This document shows positions 16,124-22,493 of a DNA stretch of 26,053 bases, in pieces. The DNA comes from an uncultured bacterium (GTDB taxonomy: Bacteria > Cyanobacteriota > Vampirovibrionia > Gastranaerophilales > Gastranaerophilaceae), in NCBI GenBank assembly GCA_902464375.1, contig CABQIM010000013.1, positions 1 to 26,053 of the forward strand. The letters run 5' to 3'. The translations under genes were made by a program, and so were the position numbers. Below the pieces are notes generated by a model. It did not search any database. It worked only from the letters and a program-made list of their open reading frames with translations, and was not told the DNA's origin. Position 1 is the first letter of the stretch. Each line of letters starts with the position of its first letter.

Positions 16124-16129
16124 TATAAT
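16124..16129 (+). promoter_or_regulatory. Putative -10 box of the HEAT-like gene/rnhA operon
   Basis: A perfect TATAAT lies 39 nt before the ATG at 16169. The -35 position falls inside the right arm of the inverted repeat (CTTAAT at 17-nt spacing), so a protein bound there would be expected to interfere. Confidence 0.45.
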
Positions 16130-16168
16130 AAAATTGCAAAGGACGAATAATATATGAAGGAGAAAGAT

Positions 16169-16450
16169 ATGCAATCAGTTGAAGAAATTCTAGGCAAATT
16201 GGAAACAGCAGATAATACAACAAAAAATAAAATTGAAAATATTTTAGTTGATCAAGGCAAAGCTGTTGTGCCGGAACTTGTTCATCAACTTCAAGTAGTA
16301 AGAGGTGTTAAACGTGGTGTTGTTGCAATGACTCTTATCAGAATTGGTGAAGCTTCTGTTGAATATCTTAAAAAAGCTGCAAATAATAATAAAGATTTTG
16401 AATGGGTAGCAAAATACCTTATTTCAGAAATCAAAGGCGTAGCAGCATAG
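16169..16450 (+). CDS. Small HEAT-repeat-like protein
   Basis: 93 aa from the ATG at 16169, with AAGGAG seven bases upstream. An ATG at 16154 lies in frame but contains the ribosome-binding site itself. The sequence is all-helical with two to three HEAT-like helical pairs: roughly residues 1-30 (VEEILGKLETAD), 31-55 (AVVPELVHQLQVV, the most HEAT-like) and 56-93 (AMTLIRIGEASVEYLKKAA). HEAT repeats are protein-interaction scaffolds; no catalytic residues are expected or seen. It is followed 13 bases later by rnhA, so the two probably share a transcript. The partner is unknown. Confidence 0.75.
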   Translation: MQSVEEILGKLETADNTTKNKIENILVDQGKAVVPELVHQLQVVRGVKRGVVAMTLIRIGEASVEYLKKAANNNKDFEWVAKYLISEIKGVAA

Positions 16451-16463
16451 TTTTTGGGATACG

Positions 16464-16943
16464 TTGGTGGAAGAGAAGATTAAAGTTCAAATTTATACAG
16501 ATGGTGCTTGTAGTGGAAATCCGGGACCCGGAGGCTACGGCACCATTCTGGTACATATAGATAATAATGGCATTAAACACGAAAAAGAGTTAACAGAAGG
16601 GTACAAGTGTGTTACAAATAACCAGATGGAATTAATGGCTGTTATAGCCGGGCTTGAAGCTTTGAAAAAGCCTTGTTTTGTAACATTGTATTCTGATAGC
16701 AAATACGTTGTTGATGCTTTTAACAACCACTGGATAGAAGGTTGGATTAAAAAAGGTTGGAAAACAGCAGGTAAGACTCCTGTCAAAAATGTTGAATTGT
16801 GGAAACGTTTATTGAGTGCAAAAGAAAAGCACGAAGTAGAATTTGTTTGGGTAAAAGGTCATGCCGGTCATGAGTTTAATGAAAGGTGTGACTCTTTAGC
16901 AGTTGCATCTTCTAAGTGCGATAATTTAAAAGACTTGGTATAA
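16464..16943 (+). CDS. rnhA: Ribonuclease HI
   Basis: Cuts the RNA strand of RNA/DNA hybrids, for example R-loops and primers. The catalytic set is complete: Asp13 in YTDGACSGNPGPGGYG, Glu56 in NNQMELMAV, Asp78 in YSDSKYVVDA, His133 in KGHAGH and Asp143 in RCDSLA. At 159 aa it has the normal length, including the basic-protrusion segment with WIKKGWKTA. The start is TTG at 16464 or GTG at 16467; the GGG about six to eight bases upstream fits both. It lies 13 bases after the HEAT-like gene. Confidence 0.95.
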   Translation: MVEEKIKVQIYTDGACSGNPGPGGYGTILVHIDNNGIKHEKELTEGYKCVTNNQMELMAVIAGLEALKKPCFVTLYSDSKYVVDAFNNHWIEGWIKKGWKTAGKTPVKNVELWKRLLSAKEKHEVEFVWVKGHAGHEFNERCDSLAVASSKCDNLKDLV

Positions 16944-17037
16944 TCCACTTCTTTTAATTAGCATTTATGTATTATGCCTGCTACATTTTATGCAAATTCG
17001 TAGCTGCATTCTAAAGATAGTCTAATGCTCAAACTGA

Positions 17038-17469
17038 TTAACCATTCAAGCTGTAGTTGAAGTCTTCTTGGATATTGCTTGAAAGCATTGATTTTATTGA
17101 TTCCATATAAGCGTTAACTTCTTCTAATTCAGCACTATTAGTTGTAATCTGAGTATCAATGTTTGTTTCCCAAGCTGTTAGTTGGTCAAATTCATCTTGA
17201 TATTTTGCTGTTAATTTATCAAGTTCAGCTTCAAAATCAGGCATTTCTGTGTAATCAGTGTATTTTTCCTGCAAAGCTGCATCAGCATCAAATTGATCTT
17301 TATATTTATTTCTTAAAGCTCTTGTTTCAGCAGACTTTAAAGATTGAACATCTGCTTGAGAATATGTACCCAAAGATTTTTGAGATTGAAGTTGGGTAAT
17401 CTCAAGGTTAAGTTGGTTACGTCTTAACTTGTAGCTTAATAATGTTTCATGTAAATTAGCGATTGCCAT
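17038..17469 (-). CDS. Short coiled-coil protein, motif-associated
   Basis: 143 aa, almost entirely helical. The N-terminal coil (about 1-55: MAIANLHETLL, then Q/K/L-rich) and C-terminal coil (about 75-135) flank a short acidic middle rich in Asp/Tyr/Glu. The ends match the 390-aa protein at 14813-15985: both open with MA and a TLL/ETLL helix and both carry MESIK near the C-terminus followed by NIQ/NIE, so they look like paralogues, this one lacking the central Cys-containing insert. There is no Cys, no signal peptide and no membrane helix. The start ATG at 17469 has a modest GGTGA, and the 22-nt motif lies 23 nt upstream. Family and function are unknown to me. Confidence 0.75.
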   Translation of the reverse strand: MAIANLHETLLSYKLRRNQLNLEITQLQSQKSLGTYSQADVQSLKSAETRALRNKYKDQFDADAALQEKYTDYTEMPDFEAELDKLTAKYQDEFDQLTAWETNIDTQITTNSAELEEVNAYMESIKSMLSSNIQEDFNYSLNG

Positions 17470-17492
17470 CTTTGTTCACCATCTTTTTAAGT

Positions 17493-17514
17493 CTTACATA
17501 TATATAAAGTATTT
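17493..17514 (-). promoter_or_regulatory. 22-nt shared upstream motif, copy C
   Basis: On the minus strand AAATACTTT-ATATATATG-TAAG, 23 nt before the ATG of the 143-aa gene. This copy matches the consensus of the four best and, like copy A, continues into ACTTAA. Confidence 0.65.
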
Positions 17515-17590
17515 ACAGAAGATGTGATTTCAATAGTTAAAATAATCGTTACAAAAGTTAACACTTCGTTTTGAAAATTGATTGTTGCAT

Positions 17591-17615
17591 AAAAAAAAGC
17601 CCCATTCTGGGGCTT
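17591..17615 (-). terminator. Rho-independent terminator, minus strand
   Basis: A perfect 8-bp stem, AAGCCCCA / TGGGGCTT, with a 3-nt loop is followed on the minus strand by eight T. It would end transcription coming from the 95-aa gene or the repeat region before the promoter of the 143-aa gene. Confidence 0.82.
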
Positions 17616-17688
17616 AAACTTAATGTAAGATGGGGGTAAATGTAATTGGATTATATTTTCCCCACCAAACTTAATGTAAGATGTAAGA
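17616..17688. repeat. 17-nt direct repeats and TGTAAGA tandem
   Basis: AAACTTAATGTAAGATG occurs exactly at 17616-17632 and 17667-17683. The second copy runs into a tandem TGTAAGA-TGTAAGA (17675-17688). The heptamer is also found, inverted, at 514-527 and 14778-14784. Confidence 0.6.
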
Positions 17689-17752
17689 TTATATAAGAGA
17701 GTGTGTTGTTTTAGTTTAGAAGTTTAGGAGTTGAGGAGTTTAGAAGGAATTT

Positions 17753-17827
17753 TACCCCTCACCCGAAAATCTAAGTTTCGCAAAGCTCAACTTGATTTTC
17801 TACCCTCTCCCGCAAGGGGCGAGGGTA
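17753..17827. repeat. GC-rich palindromic interspersed-type element
   Basis: Two adjacent hairpins: 17765-17800 (GAAAATC and AAGTT pairing with AACTT and GATTTTC, one bulged T) and 17801-17827 (TACCCTC/GAGGGTA plus CCC/GGG around a GCAA-type loop). A further CCCTCACCC lies just left and could pair with the same right arm. The GC content is much higher than the surroundings. This is REP/MITE-like, and no coding function is supported. Confidence 0.5.
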
Positions 17828-17850
17828 CGCGCCAAACTGGTAGGTGTGCC

Positions 17851-18122
17851 TATGAGGCGGAGCTTGTAAACTCTATTCTGTCTTGTAGTGTTTTCAAGGA
17901 GCCGACCCAATGGTCTTTTCTTTTTGTAACTTTTTCTTTTTAGTAAAGATTCTGTAGTTACACTATGAGGCGGAGCTTGTAAACTCTATTCTGTCTTGTA
18001 GTGTTTTCAAGAAGCCGACCGTGTGGTCTTTTCTTTTTAGTAAAGATTTTGTAGTTTCACTTCGAGGCGGAGCCTGTAAGCTTTATTCTGTCTTGTAATA
18101 TTTTCAAGGAGCCGACCCAATG
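17851..18122. repeat. Three tandem copies of a ~97-113 bp repeat
   Basis: Copies start at 17851, 17964 and 18061. They share GAGGCGGAGC, TCTATTCTGTCTTGTA (with changes in copy 3), TTTTCAAG and AGCCGACC blocks. Copy 1 is 16 nt longer than copy 2 because of an extra segment in the T-rich part. Copy 3 is truncated after GACCCAATG and is most diverged. Stop codons and changing lengths argue against coding. Together with the element at 17753-17827 this fills the gene-free stretch 17470-18138. Confidence 0.75.
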
Positions 18123-18138
18123 TCTACGTGCGTAGCAC

Positions 18139-18426
18139 TTATGCGATGAAGTTGTTACCAAATCTGTTAGCACCGTAGAAGAAAGATTCTCTCATAACTT
18201 GTTGTAAGTTTCTTTTTCTAACGATTTTGTTACCGATTTTTGTGTTAGCGATATCTTCAACAGATTTTTGGTAGCAAGAGCTAACTAGAGAGTGAAGATA
18301 TTTAGTAACTGAAGTTTCTTCGTTTGCTTCTTCTGGAGCAACTGTTTCTACTGCTTCAAATTCGTTGAAGAAGTTATCGATTGATTTGATTTCTTCGTTT
18401 GAAATTGTTTCTGTAGTGAATAACAT
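18139..18426 (-). CDS. Small acidic/basic two-part hypothetical protein, motif-associated
   Basis: 95 aa, not recognised. Residues 1-40 are acidic (many Glu, for example EEANEE); residues 60-85 are basic (NKIVRKRNLQQV), then an aromatic Gly/Asn end, FFYGANRFGNNF. One Cys sits near residue 51. There is no signal peptide or membrane helix. The start ATG at 18426 has GAGAGG upstream, and the 22-nt motif lies 25 nt before it, which supports a real, regulated gene. Downstream come the tandem repeats and then a terminator at 17591-17615. Confidence 0.7.
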   Translation of the reverse strand: MLFTTETISNEEIKSIDNFFNEFEAVETVAPEEANEETSVTKYLHSLVSSCYQKSVEDIANTKIGNKIVRKRNLQQVMRESFFYGANRFGNNFIA

Positions 18427-18451
18427 TTGCTCTTGCCTCTCTTAATTATCT

Positions 18452-18473
18452 CTTATGTATATATAAAGTATTT
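18452..18473 (-). promoter_or_regulatory. 22-nt shared upstream motif, copy D
   Basis: On the minus strand AAATACTTT-ATATATACA-TAAG, 25 nt before the ATG of the 95-aa gene. It differs from copy C at only two positions (TG to CA). Confidence 0.6.
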
Positions 18474-18546
18474 AACTTTTTAAAAATTGCCTTTTTTGCT
18501 CTTAATTGTGAAGTTTTGTAACATTGAGTTTTAAAATCGGTTTTTT

Positions 18547-18577
18547 TTGAAACAAAAAGTAATGTTTTTGGTATAAT
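18547..18577 (+). promoter_or_regulatory. Promoter of the GT2 gene
   Basis: A perfect TATAAT (18572-18577) preceded by TGG makes an extended -10. TTGAAA lies 19 nt upstream (18547-18552). The ATG is at 18599 with GGGGAG before it. Confidence 0.6.
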
Positions 18578-18598
18578 TTTCAATGTGTTGGGGAGATT

Positions 18599-19990
18599 AT
18601 GAGAGAAAGATTTCTTTTATTTATAATATTATCGTGTTTGGGGGTGTTTTTGTACATCTTCCAAAATTATGTAAATACGACTGTAGGTTTCGTTATTTTA
18701 TGTGCGTGTATGGTTACTTATGGTTTGTATTCTATTGCTGCTACAAAGTATCAAAAGCGTAAGTTGAAGAAGCATCCGCTTGTTATCAATGAGAATTACA
18801 AACCGTTTGTTAGTATAATGATTCCGGCTCATGATGAGGAATATGTAATCACTAATACTGTTGAAAACATTTTGAGTATTGATTATCCCAACTTTGAAGT
18901 TATTGTTATTGACGATAGGAGCACGGATAATACTGCTGCTATTATTGAGGGGTTGGCTCAGAAGCATCCGCAGGTTAAAGCTTTAATCCGTGATAAGGAT
19001 GCATTCCCTGGGAAATCTGCGGTTTTAAATGATGCTTTAAAGATTGCTAAGGGTGAAGCTGTTCTTGTATTTGATGCTGATGCAACTGTTGAGTCAGACT
19101 TTTTAAACAAATTAATTCCTCATTTAGAACCTGCTGATGTCGGTGCTGTTCAGGCCAGAAAGATTATCCGCAACAAGGATGTTAATTTCTTGACCAGATG
19201 CCAAAATAATGAGTATTCTTTGGATACTTATTTGCAAGTTGGCAGAGATGCTGTCAAGGGTGCTGTTGAACTTCGCGGTAATGGTGAACTTATTAAGAGA
19301 AAAGCATTAGAGGATATTGATGGTTGGAACAATTATACAATCACTGATGACTTGGATATGTCAACAAGACTTCATATAAAAGGTTGGGACGTTCGTTTTT
19401 GCCCTGAGGCTTGTGTTTATGAAGAAGGTATTGTGTATGTCAAACCATTGTTCAGACAAAGGCGCAGGTGGCTGGAAGGTACTATTAGAAGATATCTGGA
19501 GTATTTTGGCGCTGCGATGAAATCAAAGAAAATGTCTTTGAGAGCAAGATTGGATATGGCAATTTATATCACTCAGTTTATTATGCCATTATGGTTTATG
19601 ATGGAAGTGACATTTAGAGTTATTAAATTACTAACGGATAAAATTGATCCTTACAGCTTGCATAATGTCTTGTGGTCTTCACTTATTGTATCAATGGCGG
19701 TTGGCTTAGGCTTCTTGTTTGCAATACGTTACAGTTTAAGAAGATATGACAATGTCCCAAGAATGAGTGCTTTGAAGCAAGCAATGGAAACGACAATATA
19801 CTTTTTAGCAATCTGGTTCCCAATGGAATTGTTTATTTGTGGTAAGATATTGTTCTGTAAGAAAGATATGAACTGGGGTAAGACTGCCCATGGTTTGGTA
19901 AAAGAAGAACAAAACAGACTAGATAGTCTGGATAATGCAGACAAAGATAAAGAAGACCAATCTGTTTGTGATAGTGTAATGGCTTCTTAA
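18599..19990 (+). CDS. Processive family 2 glycosyltransferase, membrane-bound
   Basis: 463 aa inner-membrane synthase of the cellulose/poly-GlcNAc synthase type. Two N-terminal helices (about 4-22 and 28-48) precede a GT-A domain starting at VSIMIPAHDEE (71-81), with the nucleotide-binding DD (105-106, IDDRSTDN), the DAD metal motif (159-161), TDD (249-251) and the processivity motif QRRRW (287-291). C-terminal helices lie at about 311-332, 347-368 and 390-412. The tail is highly charged. These motifs indicate polymerisation of a beta-linked sugar on the cytoplasmic face and export through the membrane. The donor sugar cannot be told from this sequence. It has its own extended -10 promoter. 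apt follows 43 bases later, possibly co-transcribed by chance. Confidence 0.9.
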   Translation: MRERFLLFIILSCLGVFLYIFQNYVNTTVGFVILCACMVTYGLYSIAATKYQKRKLKKHPLVINENYKPFVSIMIPAHDEEYVITNTVENILSIDYPNFEVIVIDDRSTDNTAAIIEGLAQKHPQVKALIRDKDAFPGKSAVLNDALKIAKGEAVLVFDADATVESDFLNKLIPHLEPADVGAVQARKIIRNKDVNFLTRCQNNEYSLDTYLQVGRDAVKGAVELRGNGELIKRKALEDIDGWNNYTITDDLDMSTRLHIKGWDVRFCPEACVYEEGIVYVKPLFRQRRRWLEGTIRRYLEYFGAAMKSKKMSLRARLDMAIYITQFIMPLWFMMEVTFRVIKLLTDKIDPYSLHNVLWSSLIVSMAVGLGFLFAIRYSLRRYDNVPRMSALKQAMETTIYFLAIWFPMELFICGKILFCKKDMNWGKTAHGLVKEEQNRLDSLDNADKDKEDQSVCDSVMAS

Positions 19991-20033
19991 GTAATAAAAT
20001 GATAAAAGATTTAATATAGCGAGGTATAAATTA

Positions 20034-20585
20034 ATGATGACAGATGTTGATAATTTTCAATATGTAAGAGAACACGTAAGAATGGTGCCGGATTTTCCGA
20101 AAAAAGGCATTATGTTTTTAGATATAACAACTGCAACCAAGGATGCAAAATCTATGCAGTATATGACAGATTTTTTGTATGAAACTTTTAAAAACGAAAA
20201 AATCGACTATGTTGCAGGTATAGAATCTCGTGGTTTTATCTTTGGTGCTCCGCTTGCTTATAAATTGAATGCAGGTTTTATTCCAATAAGAAAACCAAAT
20301 AAACTTCCTGCTGATACTGTAAAAGAAACATATTCTTTAGAATATGGTACTGATACAATTGAAATGCACGCAGATGCTTTGAAAGCCGGTGATAAAGTAT
20401 TAATTATTGACGATTTGTTGGCTACAGGTGGAACTGCTGTTGCCGCTTGCAACCTTGTTAAAAAAGTTGGCGCAGAACCGGTTGCAGCAGCATTTATTAT
20501 TGAATTAAATCCGCTTAAAGGTAGAGCAAAAATAGAAGCAGCTGGTGTTAAAGTTGTTTCTATGCTTGATTATGATTTGGATTAA
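20034..20585 (+). CDS. apt: Adenine phosphoribosyltransferase
   Basis: Salvages adenine to AMP using PRPP. The 183-aa length is typical. Visible landmarks are the N-terminal VPDFPKKGIMFLDIT, the ESRGFIFGAPLA loop (64-75), RKPNKLPADT (86-95) and the PRPP-binding VLIIDDLLATGGTA (122-135). The start is ATG at 20034 or the next codon ATG at 20037; GCGAGG precedes them. It ends at a bidirectional terminator. Confidence 0.95.
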   Translation: MMTDVDNFQYVREHVRMVPDFPKKGIMFLDITTATKDAKSMQYMTDFLYETFKNEKIDYVAGIESRGFIFGAPLAYKLNAGFIPIRKPNKLPADTVKETYSLEYGTDTIEMHADALKAGDKVLIIDDLLATGGTAVAACNLVKKVGAEPVAAAFIIELNPLKGRAKIEAAGVKVVSMLDYDLD

Positions 20586-20605
20586 TCTTGGTGTAATTTT
20601 ACAAT

Positions 20606-20642
20606 AAAAAAAAGATGCGATTAAAAACTCGCATCTTTTTTT
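20606..20642. terminator. Bidirectional terminator
   Basis: A perfect stem, AGATGCGA / TCGCATCT, with an A-run before and a T-run after. It serves apt on the plus strand and the 147-aa gene on the minus strand. Confidence 0.9.
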
Positions 20643-20654
20643 ATGATTCTAAGA

Positions 20655-21098
20655 TTAAATTTCATCTCTAGCAAATAAATTTAAAAACGCATATATATGT
20701 TTCATCTTAGATTTTGGTAGAATTTTTTCTGCTATTACAGCACTTTCCTCTAATAGAGCAATTCTTTTATCTAATGTTTTTGGATATTTTTGTTTTGTAG
20801 AATAAATAAAAAGATCAGCTTCTGTTTTCAAATCTTTATTTTGTTCAATTTTATTTTCCAACAACAAAGGAATTTTATTAGCTCTTTTTGATTGTTCAGA
20901 TGTCATACATTTTCTTACATTACTAATTTTATTTAACTCTGTATAAAAAGAAACAAGTGCAGCTCCATGCAAATTGTTTCTATTAGCAGTTTGCAAAAAA
21001 TTTTTAATATGTTCTTTGCTATCAGTATTGTTAATAGTGCTTTGAACCATCAATTTTGCACTATTATTCAAATTTGTTATTGGACTAGTGTTTATCAT
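20655..21098 (-). CDS. Hypothetical helical protein, 147 aa
   Basis: Family not recognised. An Asn/Ser/Thr-rich N-terminus (1-25) is followed by a basic, alpha-helical body with many Lys and Ile/Leu and one Cys (near residue 59). There is no signal peptide or membrane segment. It starts 17 bases after the stop of the secreted 382-aa protein, so the two are probably one transcript, and ends at the bidirectional terminator. A weak AGGTAA precedes the ATG. Function unknown. Confidence 0.65.
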   Translation of the reverse strand: MINTSPITNLNNSAKLMVQSTINNTDSKEHIKNFLQTANRNNLHGAALVSFYTELNKISNVRKCMTSEQSKRANKIPLLLENKIEQNKDLKTEADLFIYSTKQKYPKTLDKRIALLEESAVIAEKILPKSKMKHIYAFLNLFARDEI

Positions 21099-21115
21099 AA
21101 AATTACCTCGGCTAT

Positions 21116-22264
21116 TTACAAATCAAAAGGACTTTCTTCTTTGTAATAATTCTTTTTCCCTTTTTTAATTTTTGCGTTGCGTTTTTTAACATCATCTGAA
21201 ACATTTTTGTAAGCGTTGTCTAATGATATTTTCGCAATTGGTTTATTTGTAGCTCTATCATTCACAATTAACCAAAAAGATTGTTTTACATTGCTCACAG
21301 AAAATGAAATTTTACCTGCATATCTATCCCCAGGTTTAAGTTGTGAGAACAATAATTTTGTATCACCAAATATTGAAGGATTGAATACTGCGTTATAATC
21401 ATTCATAAGTGCTAAATCCATGCCGGAAAAAGCTTTTTTAGACATATTAGAAATTGATAATGATAATGTAATTGTATTAACTTCTCCAAACGGATCTTTT
21501 TCATACAAAATATTTGTGATTCTGATATCAAGTCCTGGATAATTAATTTCTTTTTGCTTAAGAGCTTCTTCTCTATATACAGGAAGTTCAGTATTGGATA
21601 GGATTTTTACCTTAATTTCATCCCCAGGAGCAATAAGTACGTTTTTACCTTTACGATATAAAGACATTCCAAGTCCGATAGTTCCGCCTAATGCTGCACC
21701 ACCGGCAACCGTGTAACCTTGTGATGCAATTGCAGCTTCTAAACCAAGTGCTTGTATTGCAAAAATTCCACCGGCAACTCCTCCAACCGCAGTATAACCG
21801 ACATCGGTTGCTATTATTTTCGTTGCAGCTTTTAATGGATGAAGTTTTGTAGACATTTTCCCTTCTATAGGAATTTCACGTCCATCGGGAGTGACAAGAT
21901 AATCAAAACTCAAACTCAAATGTCCATCTCGACCAAGCCTTTTTGCTTCACTGGTTTGAATAATGGTCCCATGCGCAACGGTTCCTTTTGGAATAATAAC
22001 TCCTTTATCTCCCATAACATCGCTTGTAACTTCTGCAAAAAATTCATCACCTTCCAGCGAAAAACTTCCGTCTAGAACTTGTGAAACGGTCATTTCAATA
22101 ACATCTTTTTTATCAAGTGTATCTTTTTTATCAGTAAAAAGCTCTTTGTCCAATTGCGAATATTGATCGTCAAATTCAGCATGACCTTGAAACGGGATTT
22201 CTGCAATCGCCGTATTCATCACAAGAACACTTGATAATAATAATCCTGCTAACCTCTTCCTCAT
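21116..22264 (-). CDS. Secreted protein with VirB10/TrbI-like region, unknown
   Basis: 382 aa. Residues 1-21 are a Sec signal peptide (MRKRLAG, hydrophobic core, cleavage after AIA). Residues about 50-145 contain IPKGTVAHGTI, RLGRDGHLSLSFD and TPDGREIPIEGKM, a pattern like the beta-barrel part of VirB10/TrbI-type proteins, though no other secretion gene is near. A long Gly/Ala-rich hydrophobic stretch (about 150-205) follows, suggesting membrane or pore insertion. The C-terminal half (about 240-345) has a beta-sandwich look (ITLSLSISN, then a turn and FSVSN). The tail is Lys-rich. It starts right after TATAAT-TGGGGT, so its mRNA is probably leaderless. The VirB10 link is tentative. Confidence 0.7.
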   Translation of the reverse strand: MRKRLAGLLLSSVLVMNTAIAEIPFQGHAEFDDQYSQLDKELFTDKKDTLDKKDVIEMTVSQVLDGSFSLEGDEFFAEVTSDVMGDKGVIIPKGTVAHGTIIQTSEAKRLGRDGHLSLSFDYLVTPDGREIPIEGKMSTKLHPLKAATKIIATDVGYTAVGGVAGGIFAIQALGLEAAIASQGYTVAGGAALGGTIGLGMSLYRKGKNVLIAPGDEIKVKILSNTELPVYREEALKQKEINYPGLDIRITNILYEKDPFGEVNTITLSLSISNMSKKAFSGMDLALMNDYNAVFNPSIFGDTKLLFSQLKPGDRYAGKISFSVSNVKQSFWLIVNDRATNKPIAKISLDNAYKNVSDDVKKRNAKIKKGKKNYYKEESPFDL

Positions 22265-22270
22265 ACCCCA

Positions 22271-22298
22271 ATTATACTATGTTTTTTAAAAAATTCAA
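22271..22298 (-). promoter_or_regulatory. Promoter abutting the start codon (leaderless candidate)
   Basis: On the minus strand TTGAAT (22298-22293), 16 nt, TATAAT (22276-22271), then TGGGGT and the ATG. A start seven bases after the -10 box would be the A of the ATG. The structured island at 22371-22467 lies upstream of this promoter, hence outside this transcript. Confidence 0.6.
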
Positions 22299-22370
22299 AA
22301 TGTTTTATATAAGAAATTTGGTTGAATATACTAATACTATAAAAAGATATTGCTTAAAATACGTTTGCTT

Positions 22371-22467
22371 TAACCCACCCGCATTCATACGGCTCACGCA
22401 GTTCACCTACGACTGCGACCTCCCTAATCAGGGCGGTCTGTTCTATTTTCTACACAAAAGTAGGTTA
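22371..22467 (-). ncRNA. Candidate structured RNA, four-helix junction
   Basis: GC-rich island in AT-rich intergenic DNA. On the minus strand TAACCTAC (22467-22460) pairs with GTGGGTTA (22378-22371), enclosing three hairpins: 22438-22417 (GACC-G-CCCT / AGGG-A-GGTC), 22417-22397 (CGCAGT / ACTGCG) and 22392-22379 (CCGTAT / ATGCGG). Two pairs are G-U on this strand and would be A-C on the other, which favours a minus-strand RNA. No known RNA class is matched with confidence. It could also be a decayed mobile element or intron fragment. Confidence 0.45.
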
Positions 22468-22493
22468 GGGACTACCTGACAATATTGATAACT

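Noticed and set aside
15986..16174. Hydrophobic N-terminal extension of the 390-aa protein, looking like a signal or membrane helix
   Set aside because: The extension is encoded across the 14-bp inverted repeat and AT-rich promoter DNA, without a ribosome-binding site. The paralogue starts with the MA-helix directly.
17731..17943. 70-aa open frame in the repeat region
   Set aside because: It runs through the hairpin element and the first tandem repeat, has no ribosome-binding site, and the repeat is not kept in frame (113 and 97 nt).
17851..18122. CRISPR array
   Set aside because: The units are about 97-113 bp of near-continuous repeat, not 23-40 bp repeats with unique spacers, and no cas gene is present.
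22371..22467. tRNA or tRNA-like gene in the GC-rich island
   Set aside because: The closing helix has 8 bp and three arms, but there is no T-arm consensus (GTTCGA), no 7-nt anticodon loop and no CCA end.
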